From NCBI GenBank assembly GCA_943737045.1, contig CALSFV010000208.1:310001-374000 (forward strand): a stretch of DNA of 64,000 nt, in the 5' to 3' direction. Shown here one piece after another: positions 49,801 to 61,000 of the stretch. Source of the stretch: Parapristionchus giblindavisi (taxonomy: Eukaryota > Nematoda > Chromadorea > Rhabditida > Diplogasteridae). The notes under the pieces were generated by a model. The model was not told the DNA's origin. It saw only the letters and a program-made list of their open reading frames with translations, and did not search any database. Positions within the stretch are counted from its first letter, which is position 1. Every line of letters starts with the position of its first letter. The position numbers and the translations under genes are program-made.

Positions 49801-51306
49801 AGGAACCATCGCTTTCGATCAATCACTCCACCAATGTAGCCAATCTGCAATCGTTTGTTTATTGATCACTAGTACAATCGATTTAATCGAAATTCTTACT
49901 TGCACCCAAGGTCCGGAGACATAGGAAATGATTCCGATGCAGTACCAATCGTTGAGAGCGACTGGAAAGACAAAAATTTTCAATCGTTAAAGAATCACTC
50001 AAAGCACTTTTGCCATTGCAAGAAAAATATTATTGATTTTACCGCAATGCCCAATTGTGTGACCATTTGGAAAATGGTCAGATAACGAACAATTGATCTA
50101 CTTCACATACCGTCTGCATCGGGTGCGCGTATCAGCATTCCTTGGCATTTATTCCAATGGTTCTTGAAAGGTCCAGGCAGTCTCTGCAAATGAAACGATC
50201 TTTGACACTTTACAGAACACCACAGTACCTTCCAGAAGCATTCCAGTGGTGCGGCCTTTGCAACCTCTTCGGTGAGATAAGTGTTCCAATCGAATGAACG
50301 AATGGAGGCATCTGCTGTAGTCACAACATCGAGTGGATTAGTCAAGATCTGTAAAATTAATATTAATTTTCAAACATACAAAAAACTATGTTACCTGGTC
50401 CGACGTAGAAGGTTGTTCCTCTACTCTCTCAGCTTCTGCCACCATCACAGGCTCAGGTTCCTTGACTACTTGTGGCAACTGCTCGGAAACATTAGAAGGT
50501 CCCTTTGGAATACGTATTTTAATGGAAGGTACAATGGGTCTCTTAGGCGTTGACGGTCTCCCTGTTCCTTCTTGATTATTGGATGCACTGAGTGAGAGCC
50601 TTCCATTCTTGTTCTTGTTCTTTCCTTTCCTATCATTTGGAATAAATCCGTGATCCGCGTATATAGAACCCGAAGGTGGATTAGAACAACCCTGTTCCTT
50701 CCATCTACTAATTGCATCAATCATATATTGGGGAACAGGTGTGTCTTCTGGGGAATCGCAGAAATGATCCATATTATCGACCAATATTCTCCATGCTGAA
50801 CTTGTAAAGCGATTGCGACGTTCCCATGTTGACTGAAATGGTAGAGATAACTATTTCAACTCATTAAACTATTATGATTATCTCGTTTTTTTATCAAATT
50901 TTGAATTAATAACTGGTTGAAAAGAAAGTTATAGAAAACTTTCAAAACCACTAACGCTTGTTCTACTGATTACTCGAATCTTGAAGCAAGTTTTACTGTT
51001 CAGAAGTATATATAATGATATACCTCTTTGTATTCATATCCTCTCCATTTGACTAGATAGACGCGTATTCTCTCATCATTCACAGTTCTCACATTATTCA
51101 TTCGATCAAAGATGAACTCCACTTCTGATACAATTCGTTTATGTGGTGGGCGTAGTTTAGTCGATACGTTATCAACTTCTATTTTAGCTCGATTACCTGC
51201 AATCTCGTAATGAAATTTAAACAAAAGATATTTCAATATTGCGCCCCACTTTGTTCTCACTTTACATATCACCTGCACTCGCGTTCTGCTCAGTTTTGTC
51301 TGACAT
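46862..51306 (-). CDS. Gene B: chromodomain, two MBT repeats, SLED, SAM-like; frameshifted
   Basis: Twenty minus-strand exons: 51273-51306, 51024-51196, 50395-50832, 50229-50348, 50111-50183, 49900-49961, 49771-49844, 49486-49642, 49269-49400, 49057-49095, 48905-49004, 48607-48851, 48273-48432, 48087-48208, 47831-47925, 47686-47777, 47492-47554, 47301-47388, 47123-47241, 46862-46981; about 834 residues if the shift is ignored. Order: divergent chromodomain (VEFIFDR, YLVKWRGYEY, TWER), linker, one MBT pair (SFDWNTYL...APLECF; DRKRWFLQDD; KLETYEALNGYGYFFPATVV; YDG), linker, SLED-like KLYVSPECKCG, and a SAM-like end (KIDGDSLCRLTQNELM). Exon 15 is 95 nt against 94 in gene A: an extra C in a CCCC run (near 47878-47881) gives an early TGA at 47875-47877, although frame and splice sites are intact downstream. 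Real disruption or homopolymer error. Confidence 0.78.
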
Positions 51307-51402
51307 TTTTACAAAAGAATCTTATAAATTGAAGATTGAATTAAGCTGGGACATGTTACCGATGTACTAAACGATAATGGTACTCGTGGGAAAATTATTA
51401 TG
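51307..51402 (-). promoter_or_regulatory. Short intercistronic region between genes C and B
   Basis: Only 96 bp separate the TGA of gene C (51403-51405) from the ATG of gene B (51304-51306), both on the minus strand. No AATAAA was seen. Two AG dinucleotides (in TCCCAG and TATAAG) could be trans-splice acceptors. The spacing is that of nematode operons. Confidence 0.5.
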
Positions 51403-54400
51403 TCAATGCAAAGTGTGCTTAATACTTCGTCTGACTGAAGTGGCCAATTGAGATTGAGAGTCCTGAGATGCATCGCCCGTTGTGTCCGAAACCTGAAATG
51501 AAGTAATGCTAGAAATGCACCATAAAGCATCATATGCTATTTAAGTGTTAGTTTAACATTAACGCGTATTTATTAATGTTCATTTAACTAAAATTATGAC
51601 AATTCAACCAAAATAAACCACACCCACCTACTTATGGTTACAATTACTTTGCTTTGTTTTGATAGTAAAGCAAAGCATTTCAAGAAGTAGGATGTTTTAT
51701 GGCCTAGCAATGAGCGTCCATACCTGTGACTCTCCTCTTTCGGTCTTAGCATCATTTGCATTATTAGCAGAGGCGAGGTCCGAAGCAGTGGTAGTCGAAT
51801 CATCATTAGCCTTGGAGAGTCGTACAGCTAAACTTTGATAACTTTGAGGTGTTTGAACCACAGTGAATGCTTACTTCGCCTAAGTCGTTGTTTTCCAGGA
51901 AGGTTACAAATACTTCCAATAGAGTAAGCAAATCCACAAGGAAGAAGACGAGGATCGTTGAAACGAAGAATCTGAATAAAGAGAACATGAATATTTTATT
52001 CAATAAATACAACTTGTTAGAATTAATTGCAATAAAGTTAAAAGTCATTCACCCTTTGAGTGGACGAGCCATCATATTGAATAGTCACATTCTGCAATAT
52101 AATAGAATTAATGATTTTCCTTTAAAACAAGCAAATTTGATAACAAAGGACTAATTATCACACCGAAAATTTAACGTCGACCACAGTAGCAGGGAAGAAG
52201 TGTCCGAAACCATATATAGCTTCGTATGTCTCGAGTTTTTGTCCCCTTACGAAGAGATTCCTCAGCGGCGCGCAATTGCTCGGAACCTGTAAATATTGAT
52301 TGTAAGTTGCATAACTCAAACAGTTATTGATGCAAAGAAGTTAATTCTACCTGATCAAATGCCTCGGTGGGAGCAATCAACTCAGGTTCAGACTTCCTCT
52401 GACCTTTCACCCAATTCGTGTAGATGGATTCGAAAGATTGAATATTTGAAGAGAAACTCGGAGGTCTGATCAAGGGCAAACCATCTTCTCCGCATTCTTT
52501 TGTTGATCTGAATAAACAACTCTTTTCTATGTATATTATACAGTGTACAGTGTATTTAACAATGAAAATTATCGAACATACGTGAATGGCATCAAGCACG
52601 GATCATCTTGAAGGAACCATCTCCTTCTATCATTCAAACCGCCTATGTATCCGATCTGAAATCGACAGTCCGTTTTAGATTTAAAAAAAAAAGGTACTAA
52701 AGCAAAAGAGGTAATGCAAGTATAGCGTAATCTACCTGAACCCATGGCCCGGAGACGTTGTGAACGAAGCCTACACAATACCAATCAAATTGTTCCACTG
52801 AAACGAAAACAATACATAGCTTTGGGCTATTGGGTTTTGTGTTATAACGCAGTTTCAGCATTGAAACATACCACTAGCATCAGGAGCTCTTAGCAACTTT
52901 CCAATCATCTTGTTCCAATGAGTCTTGTAGGGGCCAGCCGGCCTCTGTAATTATCATAAATCATAAATATTGCATTTGCAGCAAGACGCATCATACCTTC
53001 CAGAAACATTCTGCAGGAGCCGCTACTGCCTTCTCAGTTTTGAGGTACGTTAGCCAGTCAAATGCCTGAAACCACAATAATGAGACATTCGCCAATAAAC
53101 AAATGGCTTACAGTTGCACTGCCAAACAGACTTGTAGTAACTGTTTTTGCAGGTTCAGTAACAGCCGTTGGCGTTTCTTCAACAGCCAATGGCTCGGACA
53201 CTCTTGGCTCACTCTCTACTGGAAGATCATTTATATCAAAGGACGATTCTTGTTCGACAGATGATTCTGAAATATATGTAGTCCATTACTAAAAGTGCTG
53301 AGAACGCTTGTACGGCCAATAAATAAATAAATAATAAATGATTTTCTTTTCACTCAAAAGAAAATGAACTGAGAATATTGTGATTACTTACCCGTAGGGG
53401 CATCAAGGTATGATGGACTGTCAAGAGAATTTTTATCTTCAATGTGTTCAGCATCAGGTGGTTGAGTAGATACAGTAGGCTGAATCGGGGAAGATGCAGA
53501 TAAAAGAACATCTTCAGTGGGGACATCCTCCGTTGCTTCAGTGGAGTCATCTTCAGTTTCTTCAGCAGGAACTTCTTGAGATTCTTCAGAAGCGACTTCT
53601 TCATTTTCTTCAGCTGGGACATCTTCTGTTTCTTTTTTCGAGACAACTGATGATTAAGTGTTGTTATTCAATGGCATATTTTCTGTTCATACCATTCTCG
53701 GACTCCTTATATAGTTCACATTTCCATCCAATAGATTTAGCGAATCCACATTGGAAAAGACGAGAATCATTGTAGGGAAGGACCTTTGTCATAGAAGTAC
53801 CATCATACTGAATCTTGATCATCTGCAATGAGTCAAATGATCATTTTTCGCGTAAAACGTTAACTTGCCGCATGCTTGCTTCGTTCGACTACAGTAGCAG
53901 GGTAGAATATTCTAGGACCATTGATAGGGTCGTACGTCTCGAGTTTGTGTCCCTCTTCAAAGTGATTCACAGGAGCGTTTCCCTCGGTGCGCGAGATCTG
54001 CAAGAAGTATCTATAAAAATATTACAAAAAAAATTCTCAAACAGCATTGCCATTTACTTTATCGCGATGATGTTCGGTAAAAAATGGACTTGTGAGTGTT
54101 CGTTTGCGATCACAATAATACCTGTTGAAAGCTCTCTGGAGGCACAGAAAGGCCCATCTTGTCCCTGTTTATTGTGAAGTTGGCAAAGAATAGTGGAAAG
54201 GATACTGTTCCAGTATAGCAACTGGGAGGTCGAACCAAAGGCAGACCGCTTATATCGACTTCGTCTAGCGACCTGCATTATTAAAATTATCTATGAATGA
54301 TATTTTTTAAATATACTTGAAGGGTGTTAGATTCGGATCATCTTGGAGGAACCATCGAGTACGGTCGCTCGGCGCGCCAATGTAGCCAATCTTAAACAAT

Positions 54401-57203
54401 GACTGTTGCATTAAAATATATGATAGCTAGCAAAATTGATTTTTGACAGATACTTCATATATGTATCATAGAAATATAAACGACGTTAAGACAACCACGC
54501 AGATAGAATGAGACAAATAGAATTCAATATACAACCTTAACGAATGGACCTTCTACTCCGGTAACGTAGCCAACACAATGCCAGCGCTTGTCCGCTGAAA
54601 TGAATAATTTACTATGAATCTTGCTACTTTGCTCTATTCATCACCAATTACCTCTCCATGCTTCTATCACTTCTTGCTTACTCAATTTCACCCACTCTCT
54701 ACATCCCTACTCGGAGAGCCACATAGAATCATTGATTCACACTTATTATCATTGCTTCCGTTTCGCCTTGTATCATGACGCCAATAAATTATTTATTTAA
54801 GTGTAGGGATAATGTCTAATAAATATTGAATCTTTGCTTACGATCAGGATCGGGAGCTCGAATGAGTTTGTCTTCTTGATCCGTCCAATGGTTGGAGTAC
54901 GGTCCAGGCGGTCTCTGCAAATAAATCGATAAGTATTATGCTATATGGCAGATTTCTGATCCATGCGACGAGTTCTGATATTGTTTCAATGAATTCCTGT
55001 TTTCACTTTTTCTCCAGATCAATAAGAATTCGTAAATGCAATCGACGCATAGCAAAATATGGAGGGGGTATCAAAACGGCAACGGATTATAAATCTGTTG
55101 GGAGATGGCCTATGGCAACAAAAGTTGTATCATTGTTACCAGTGGGGATGTACGGTATTGTACTACCGTAACCGTCGGGAATCGCGAACTGATCATGAAT
55201 TTTTCGACTTCGGCCATTTTCAACCATGAACCACGGGTCATGGTCGAATGAAAATAATCAGTTCGCGATTCCCGACTGTTACGGTAGCACAATACCGTAC
55301 ACTCCCACTGATTACAATGATACAACTTTTGTTGACATAAGCCATCTCCCAACAGATTTAAGATCCGTTGCCGTTTTGATCGTTGCCGTTCTGATACCTC
55401 CCCAAAATATGAACTATACCTTCCAGAAACATTCCGAAGGCGCAGGACTAGCATTCTCCTTCTTCAAGTAATCAGTCCAATCGAAAGATTCCTACAAGTA
55501 GAGAATATAATGAAATTTTTAAAAAATGAAATAAATATTTAATTGAAATTGAAAGAATTCAAGAAAAAAAAGAAGAATGAAATTGAAAGTATTCTACCTG
55601 ATCGGGTCTTGCGGGTTGACTCGGTCCTTGTGATGTTTCTTCTTTCTCTACTTTTTCTTCTTTCAAAGATAGCGCAGGTTTAGGCTCAGGCTGTACAGAT
55701 TCTACAGGCTTAGATTCAGGTGGTATCGAAACTTCATCACATGCAGGTATAGCAGGTGATCCAGCTTGTTTGGGCGATAGTAATGATCGTGTGGAACGTC
55801 TTCGTGATGGGCTTGGAGCCGATTGAGTCTCTTCTGATCGGGATTGAACTCTTCTTCTTTTAGTTTCAGGTTCTTCTGACGTCTTTGAATCAGGAGCACT
55901 CTCTTTTTTCACCTTCGGTGTCTCAGTCTTGGACTTAGCAGTGGCTTTAGTACTCTTGGGAGTGGCAGATGTGGATCCAGTTTGATCACTACTTGTACTG
56001 GCCATAGGAGTGTAGACATGTTGGTTGGGTGGTCGACCCATTGCTTTGGCATATCGTGCTCGACCTTCCTTCAACCAATCGGGAGGTTCCTTCTGTTCGC
56101 ACGCCTTATCAACTTCATCGGCCTTTCTCAGGTTCACGACTGTCCTCAAATTGGACCGAGGCTCCCATGTACACTGAAAAATTAGAGAGCTTAAACATAA
56201 CGTCTAATCACCAGTAATCAGCCTAATCTACTTTTTCATCGGTACTCATTCGACATAGTGCCAAGGCGATGCATTGAAATTTTTGCCTTACAAGGGAACC
56301 GCAAAACTCGGGACGATCAGGGCAAAATTCGTTGACACAGTTCGACTAGGACCCCTCCCCCAGGGGGGCGCGGAATTTTTTTTGAAATGTCCCCATATTT
56401 ATATAGAACCCTTGGACACTCTTTGAACTCTCTTTGACGCTTTAACTATTTGAGTGTTTGACACTATTCCCTTGGTCTCGCGCCCTTATTTCATTTTCAT
56501 AATCGATTTTCGGTACCAAGGAAGCAAATATGGGGACATTTCAAAATAGTTCTGGGACCTCCTGGGCGGTCCTTTTCGACCTGTGTCAACGAATTTTGCA
56601 TTGATCGTCCCCGACTTTTGCTGTTCCCTTGTTACGCGTCTACGCCATCACGACGTAAACTGTTACATTTCGCTACGTATGCGTTTAGGTAAATTTTGGA
56701 ATTTGTTGTTTCTCAAGTGGTAAACGATAAGTATCAATTGGGGTACGGTAAGAAGCTACCGTAAGCATCGGTCAATATTGATTGACTACTGTAATTTTTT
56801 TCAGTAATTTCATGGACCTTCACGGTTTTCCACTCGGACCCAACACATTCGTCTAATATTCTCCCCTGATAAAGACTAAACGCCGTCGCTTATGTCTTTT
56901 ATTATATTTTCCCCTAATAAGTTTGATATTTTGTTATTCCACATTATTTTTGAACATTTTGTGCTTAATGAAGTACCCTCGTGGTGTACGAAACAAAAAA
57001 TAATAAAATTTTTAAAAAAACACAATAAAAATGAATAAATACGATTAAAAAATAGTAAAGAAACATACTTCATTGTAGTCGTATCCTGCCCATTTCACGA
57101 GATAGACATAAACCTCATGGTTGTTAGCTCGTCTCTCCAATTTACGGTCGATAATCCCTTCGACAGTCAAAACTGTTGCTTTCGCAGGGGATTTCTTTCC
57201 CAT
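51403..57203 (-). CDS. Gene C: chromodomain plus four MBT repeats
   Basis: 21 minus-strand exons in phase, 898 residues: 57069-57203, 55598-56173, 55420-55491, 54842-54914, 54536-54594, 54317-54390, 54122-54272, 53869-53997, 53693-53822, 53392-53646, 53112-53266, 52997-53065, 52872-52944, 52736-52797, 52582-52655, 52351-52507, 52164-52286, 52053-52091, 51875-51971, 51724-51827, 51403-51492. Chromodomain 1-55 (VEGIIDRK, YLVKWAGYDY, TWEPRSNL), basic linker to 237, MBT pair 238-466, acidic linker to 603, MBT pair 604-834, short Ser/Thr tail ending RRSIKHTLH. Most exon lengths equal those of gene A. SLED and SAM-like parts are missing. The intron between the A exons 9 and 10 is absent (one 130-nt exon). 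Exon 8 uses a GC donor (GCAAGT). Likely methyl-lysine-reading chromatin protein (inferred from the families). Confidence 0.85.
55061..55403. repeat. Palindromic MITE in gene C intron 3
   Basis: Inverted halves: GGAGGGGGTATCA-AACGGCAACG at the left answers CGTTGCCGTT-TGATACCTCC at the right, and TCGGGAATCGCGAACTGAT answers ATCAGTTCGCGATTCCCGA around the centre. No coding capacity. It inflates the intron 54915-55419. Confidence 0.8.
56286..56636. repeat. Palindromic repeat in gene C intron 1
   Basis: Imperfect inverted halves: ACAAGGGAACCGCAAAACTC with ATTCGTTGACACAG on the left, and CTGTGTCAACGAAT with the complementary TTCCCTTGT block on the right. ATATGGGGACATTTCA pairs around the centre. 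No coding capacity; in the 895-bp intron 56174-57068. Confidence 0.75.
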
Positions 57204-57325
57204 CTGAATGAAAATAATGAATAAAATTGAACGAAAAGAAAGAAAAAACACTGAACAACAAATACTATGTTTAAATTCATCCCATGAAAGAAAAGCAACG
57301 CGGCAGTTCGCGAACCTCGCGCTGC

Positions 57326-57366
57326 AATATACGGTAGTTCAAAGTGGGCACACATGCGATTTTGCC
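57326..57366 (-). promoter_or_regulatory. Upstream motif shared with gene A
   Basis: Counterpart of 31856-31896: ATACGGTAGTTCAAA, then TGGGCACACATG and GATTTT, about 123-163 bp upstream of the gene C start. Confidence 0.5.
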
Positions 57367-57892
57367 TGATTTATTCAACAGAAAAACGCGAGGCTTTCAA
57401 CAATTATTTCAGAATAAGATGGGAAACACTAGTTCACAGGATATTAATGAAGTATTTATCCTTTGATAAGCTAAATAAATGAGTTTTTCGAAGTTTTAAA
57501 TGAGATCTTTCTTACTTTCCGCGTTCCTAAAGAGGTCAACCGATCAATAGCCGATCACGGCATAGAGAGTAGCCTTCTTTCTCTGTCTTATATTAATTTA
57601 ACGATACGAGGATCACTTCTTTACACTTTCCTCGATTTAGATGAGAGAAGGTTGACAATATCATAAACACGGTTGACCGCGAAAGTTTTTGTTTACCAAG
57701 AGAATCAACTTTGAATAACAATGACTGATCAGTTTGACCACAACTTCATTATCATTATTATCATTACTTGTATTTAATGATCAAATACCGTCCATTACAT
57801 TCCTTTCTCGATCCTCTTTTATTTTATCCCTAGAAAGTATACTCCATCCACTCGCTAATTATTAACTGTTTTAAATACACGTTTACCTTATG

Positions 57893-57974
<82 letters not shown>

Positions 57975-58013
57975 TACATTTTCTTGTGTTCTTATTCCTA
58001 TTATAGATCCCTT
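57367..58013. other. Divergent promoter region between gene C and the ABC transporter
   Basis: Holds the promoter sides of gene C (-) and the ABC transporter (+), including the (TA)n run at 57899-57969. The transporter start is preceded by an acceptor (TTATAG, 58001-58006). Confidence 0.5.
57899..57969. repeat. (TA)n microsatellite
   Basis: About 35 perfect TA units, 45 bp upstream of the ABC transporter start. Confidence 0.97.
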
Positions 58014-61000
58014 ATGGGGTTCGAGAAGAGGCTTCTGCCTGGTTTATTCGTCATTCTTGATGTTGCAATTACCGTCGTTTCGCTTCAATTCTTCTCTCCA
58101 TTCGCCTTCCATAATGGATTCGCATCATTTTATGAGGTATCGCTCAACTTACCCTATTTCTATGGCACTTAAATTACAGAATATATTCACTCTGGATAAG
58201 AAGCACAAAGTAGATCATTCTCCGTATGAATTCCTCGCATTTATGTTGATTAGAATGATCTCGATCGGTGTGGCGACCATTCTCTTAGCCTTCAATAAGG
58301 TAAGCAATACAATTGCTATTCTATTCCTGTTCCGGTGGTTCTGCGTAATATCCACACGTGATGATTTTAAGACACATATTATGCCAATTTTTGGATATGG
58401 TAAGCTAAATTATTAGAAGTGAAGTAGGAGAGAAAAGTAATCGTGAGTGGGGAAGTATCTAAGTATCGAAAAGTGTATAATATGATACAACTTTCTTCAG
58501 GAATCGATTGTCAAGGCGCTATCTCTGCCATGTATCGGATTCACGATTTTAGTCTATGTACTAACGATGATTAAGATGCTCATCTTCTCTGAAAACCCTG
58601 CAATGTTCACGAATCCAGGTCGGTATACCTTAACTAGTATAGTTTGTATATTGCAAGATAGCTTTCTTGAACGAACATCTCCGAAAATACATTGATACAT
58701 TTCATTGTAGGACTATGGTTCGTTCTGGCCTGGACTATAATATCGACTTCTATATTCTGTCTACTATGGTTTGCATATTCTCGTTGTCATTACTACGATT
58801 ACTTTGTTCAGGCATGTTGTACTGGCAAATTCTAAGTTGCATTGTAGCAGATTGTTCTATTCTGATGAAAACGGACATCCTGTAATGGAAACTAATGAGT
58901 AAGTTTGTATTCTTATCATGCATTTTCAAGCACTATCAATTACAGATCAGCTGAAACATCGGAGGATACTGAACGCTTACTGATAACTGATAACAAGACT
59001 CGAGTGTCTACTTTCAAGCAATTCAAAGGACTTCTTTCATATTGTTTTGTTGAATGCCGATGGTTCCTGGGAGGATTCTTCTTCCTCTTTGCATATTGCG
59101 CAAGTAATCCATTCAGCAATGCAACAAAACATGATATTATATTCTTTTAGTTCGTCTCTTCATTCCTTATTATGCTGGTGTTGTCATCGCTTACATCGTA
59201 CATTACTCGCATGGAATGGAACCCGTCATTGACTCAGCTATCATCGTTGGTATACTTATTCTTGCAAGGTATGTACCACAATTGTCGATGTGCCTACGCC
59301 GCCTTTCGTTATGTAAACCGATGAGCAAATAAAAATTATGTTGATAGTCGCTATTGTTGACTTATCCGATACCCTTAGGATCGCCACAAAAACAAAATAT
59401 ATTGGTTGAATGAATAGGTCTTTCAAAAAAATGGTATTAAATCACACCCGCCCGATCGCGAATGAGTGATCGCGCGAATTTAGAAATGGGGTGTGATTTC
59501 GGACCATTTTATTTTTTAAAAAATAGCGAGTCATCCAATAATTTTTATTTCGGTGGCGATCTTAAGATTATCGGATAAGTCAACGATCATGACTATAAAC
59601 ACAATTTTTATTTACTTACTAACAATAAGTTCACTAAATAAAGGCAGTATGCGCGGGGAGGGCGATGGAATGGAACCGTACTTGAATTGATATATTTAAG
59701 TGCTATTGTTGGTGGCTTCTGTGGAGGTTGTTTTGACTACGGTACTTCACTTGTCTCACGTAGAGTACGACGAGATCTATTTGCTACGCTTGTCAAACAA
59801 GATATCGCATTCTTTGATGCCATAAATACAGGTCAGCAATGCATCGATATGTATTTTGAATTAGTTCTCCATTAACTTATTAGGGTGATAAATCTCTAAA
59901 TAGCACAGTGCAGTATAACAATCAAAATGTTTACAACGTGGATTATGTTGCAGTAATTCAACCGTATTTCAGACGAACTAATGAATCGATTGAAAACAGA
60001 CTGCAATACTCTTGCGAACAGTGTCGCTCTCAATCTTAAGGAGTTTTTCAGAAGTTCGATTATGTTGGTATGTATTTTCATTAAAGAAATATCCCAAGCT
60101 AATTTTACTCTCCACATTGGCAATACTCTCTCGTAGACAAAGAAAGCGAGAGAGTGTGGCCAGAGCGGAAAGTTATAAGTTAGCGTGGGGTGTCGCTTTA
60201 AAGGAATAATAAAGAAAAATTCAAGTTCATCTTGTGTTGTCAAGTTTCTTTTTCCTAATAAGATTTTGATTCTCCCTTTAAGAGAATCTGTTGATCATCG
60301 ATATCATTTCTAGATTGGCTCACTTATCGTCATGTTCACTCTTTCATGGAGACTAACTCTAGTCAACTTCATCGTCATTCCAATCAATCTTTTCATCACA
60401 AAAGTCTATGGATCGTTCTTTAATGTCAGTTGCTCCCGCGTTTCTACTGCTCTGAATGCCTGAAACGCTGCTCCTGAATGTTTTGTTTTTATATCACCAT
60501 TTTTTAATCATTTATTGTATTTCAGCCATTGAATAAGAGGGAGCAAGATACGATTGACAGTGCTAATCATAGTGCTGAAGAGGTTTGTCTTTTATGTGGT
60601 GTTAATTTCTTGTAAATGGAATAGGAAATTGTAAAAGGGTGTTAATTTTTTCCACTTGTAAATACCATTGTAAAAAGCAAATATCTAGGTTCTCTGACTA
60701 GTTAGAGACTTGAAACTTGGTTTTTGGGTTAGAAACCACGGAAAAAGCTTACAAACGAAGTTTTAAGTCTCTATCTCTACAAAGAGCGGAGATATTTGCT
60801 TTTTACTCGATTTCTCAGGAAAAAATCGAACATTCTTGTAAAAAGCAAATATCGCCTTCGTTTATAAGCATTTCTCGTGGTTTCTAACCCAAAAACCAAG
60901 TTTCAAGTCTCTAACTAGTCAGAGAACCTAGATATTTTCTTTTTATAATGCTATTTACAAGTGGACAAAATTAACACCCTTTTTTACAATTTCCGATTCC

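Noticed and set aside
51310..51830. Single fused C-B gene instead of two
   Set aside because: Not chosen as the main model: C has an in-frame stop at 51403-51405 and B its own ATG and chromodomain. Left open as a splice alternative in the findings.
55110..55454. Frames across the intron palindrome of gene C
   Set aside because: They lie in a MITE inside an intron and run through inverted sequence.
57899..57969. (TA)n run as replication origin or CRISPR-like array
   Set aside because: A simple dinucleotide repeat, common in eukaryotic flanks; no spacers or origin motifs.
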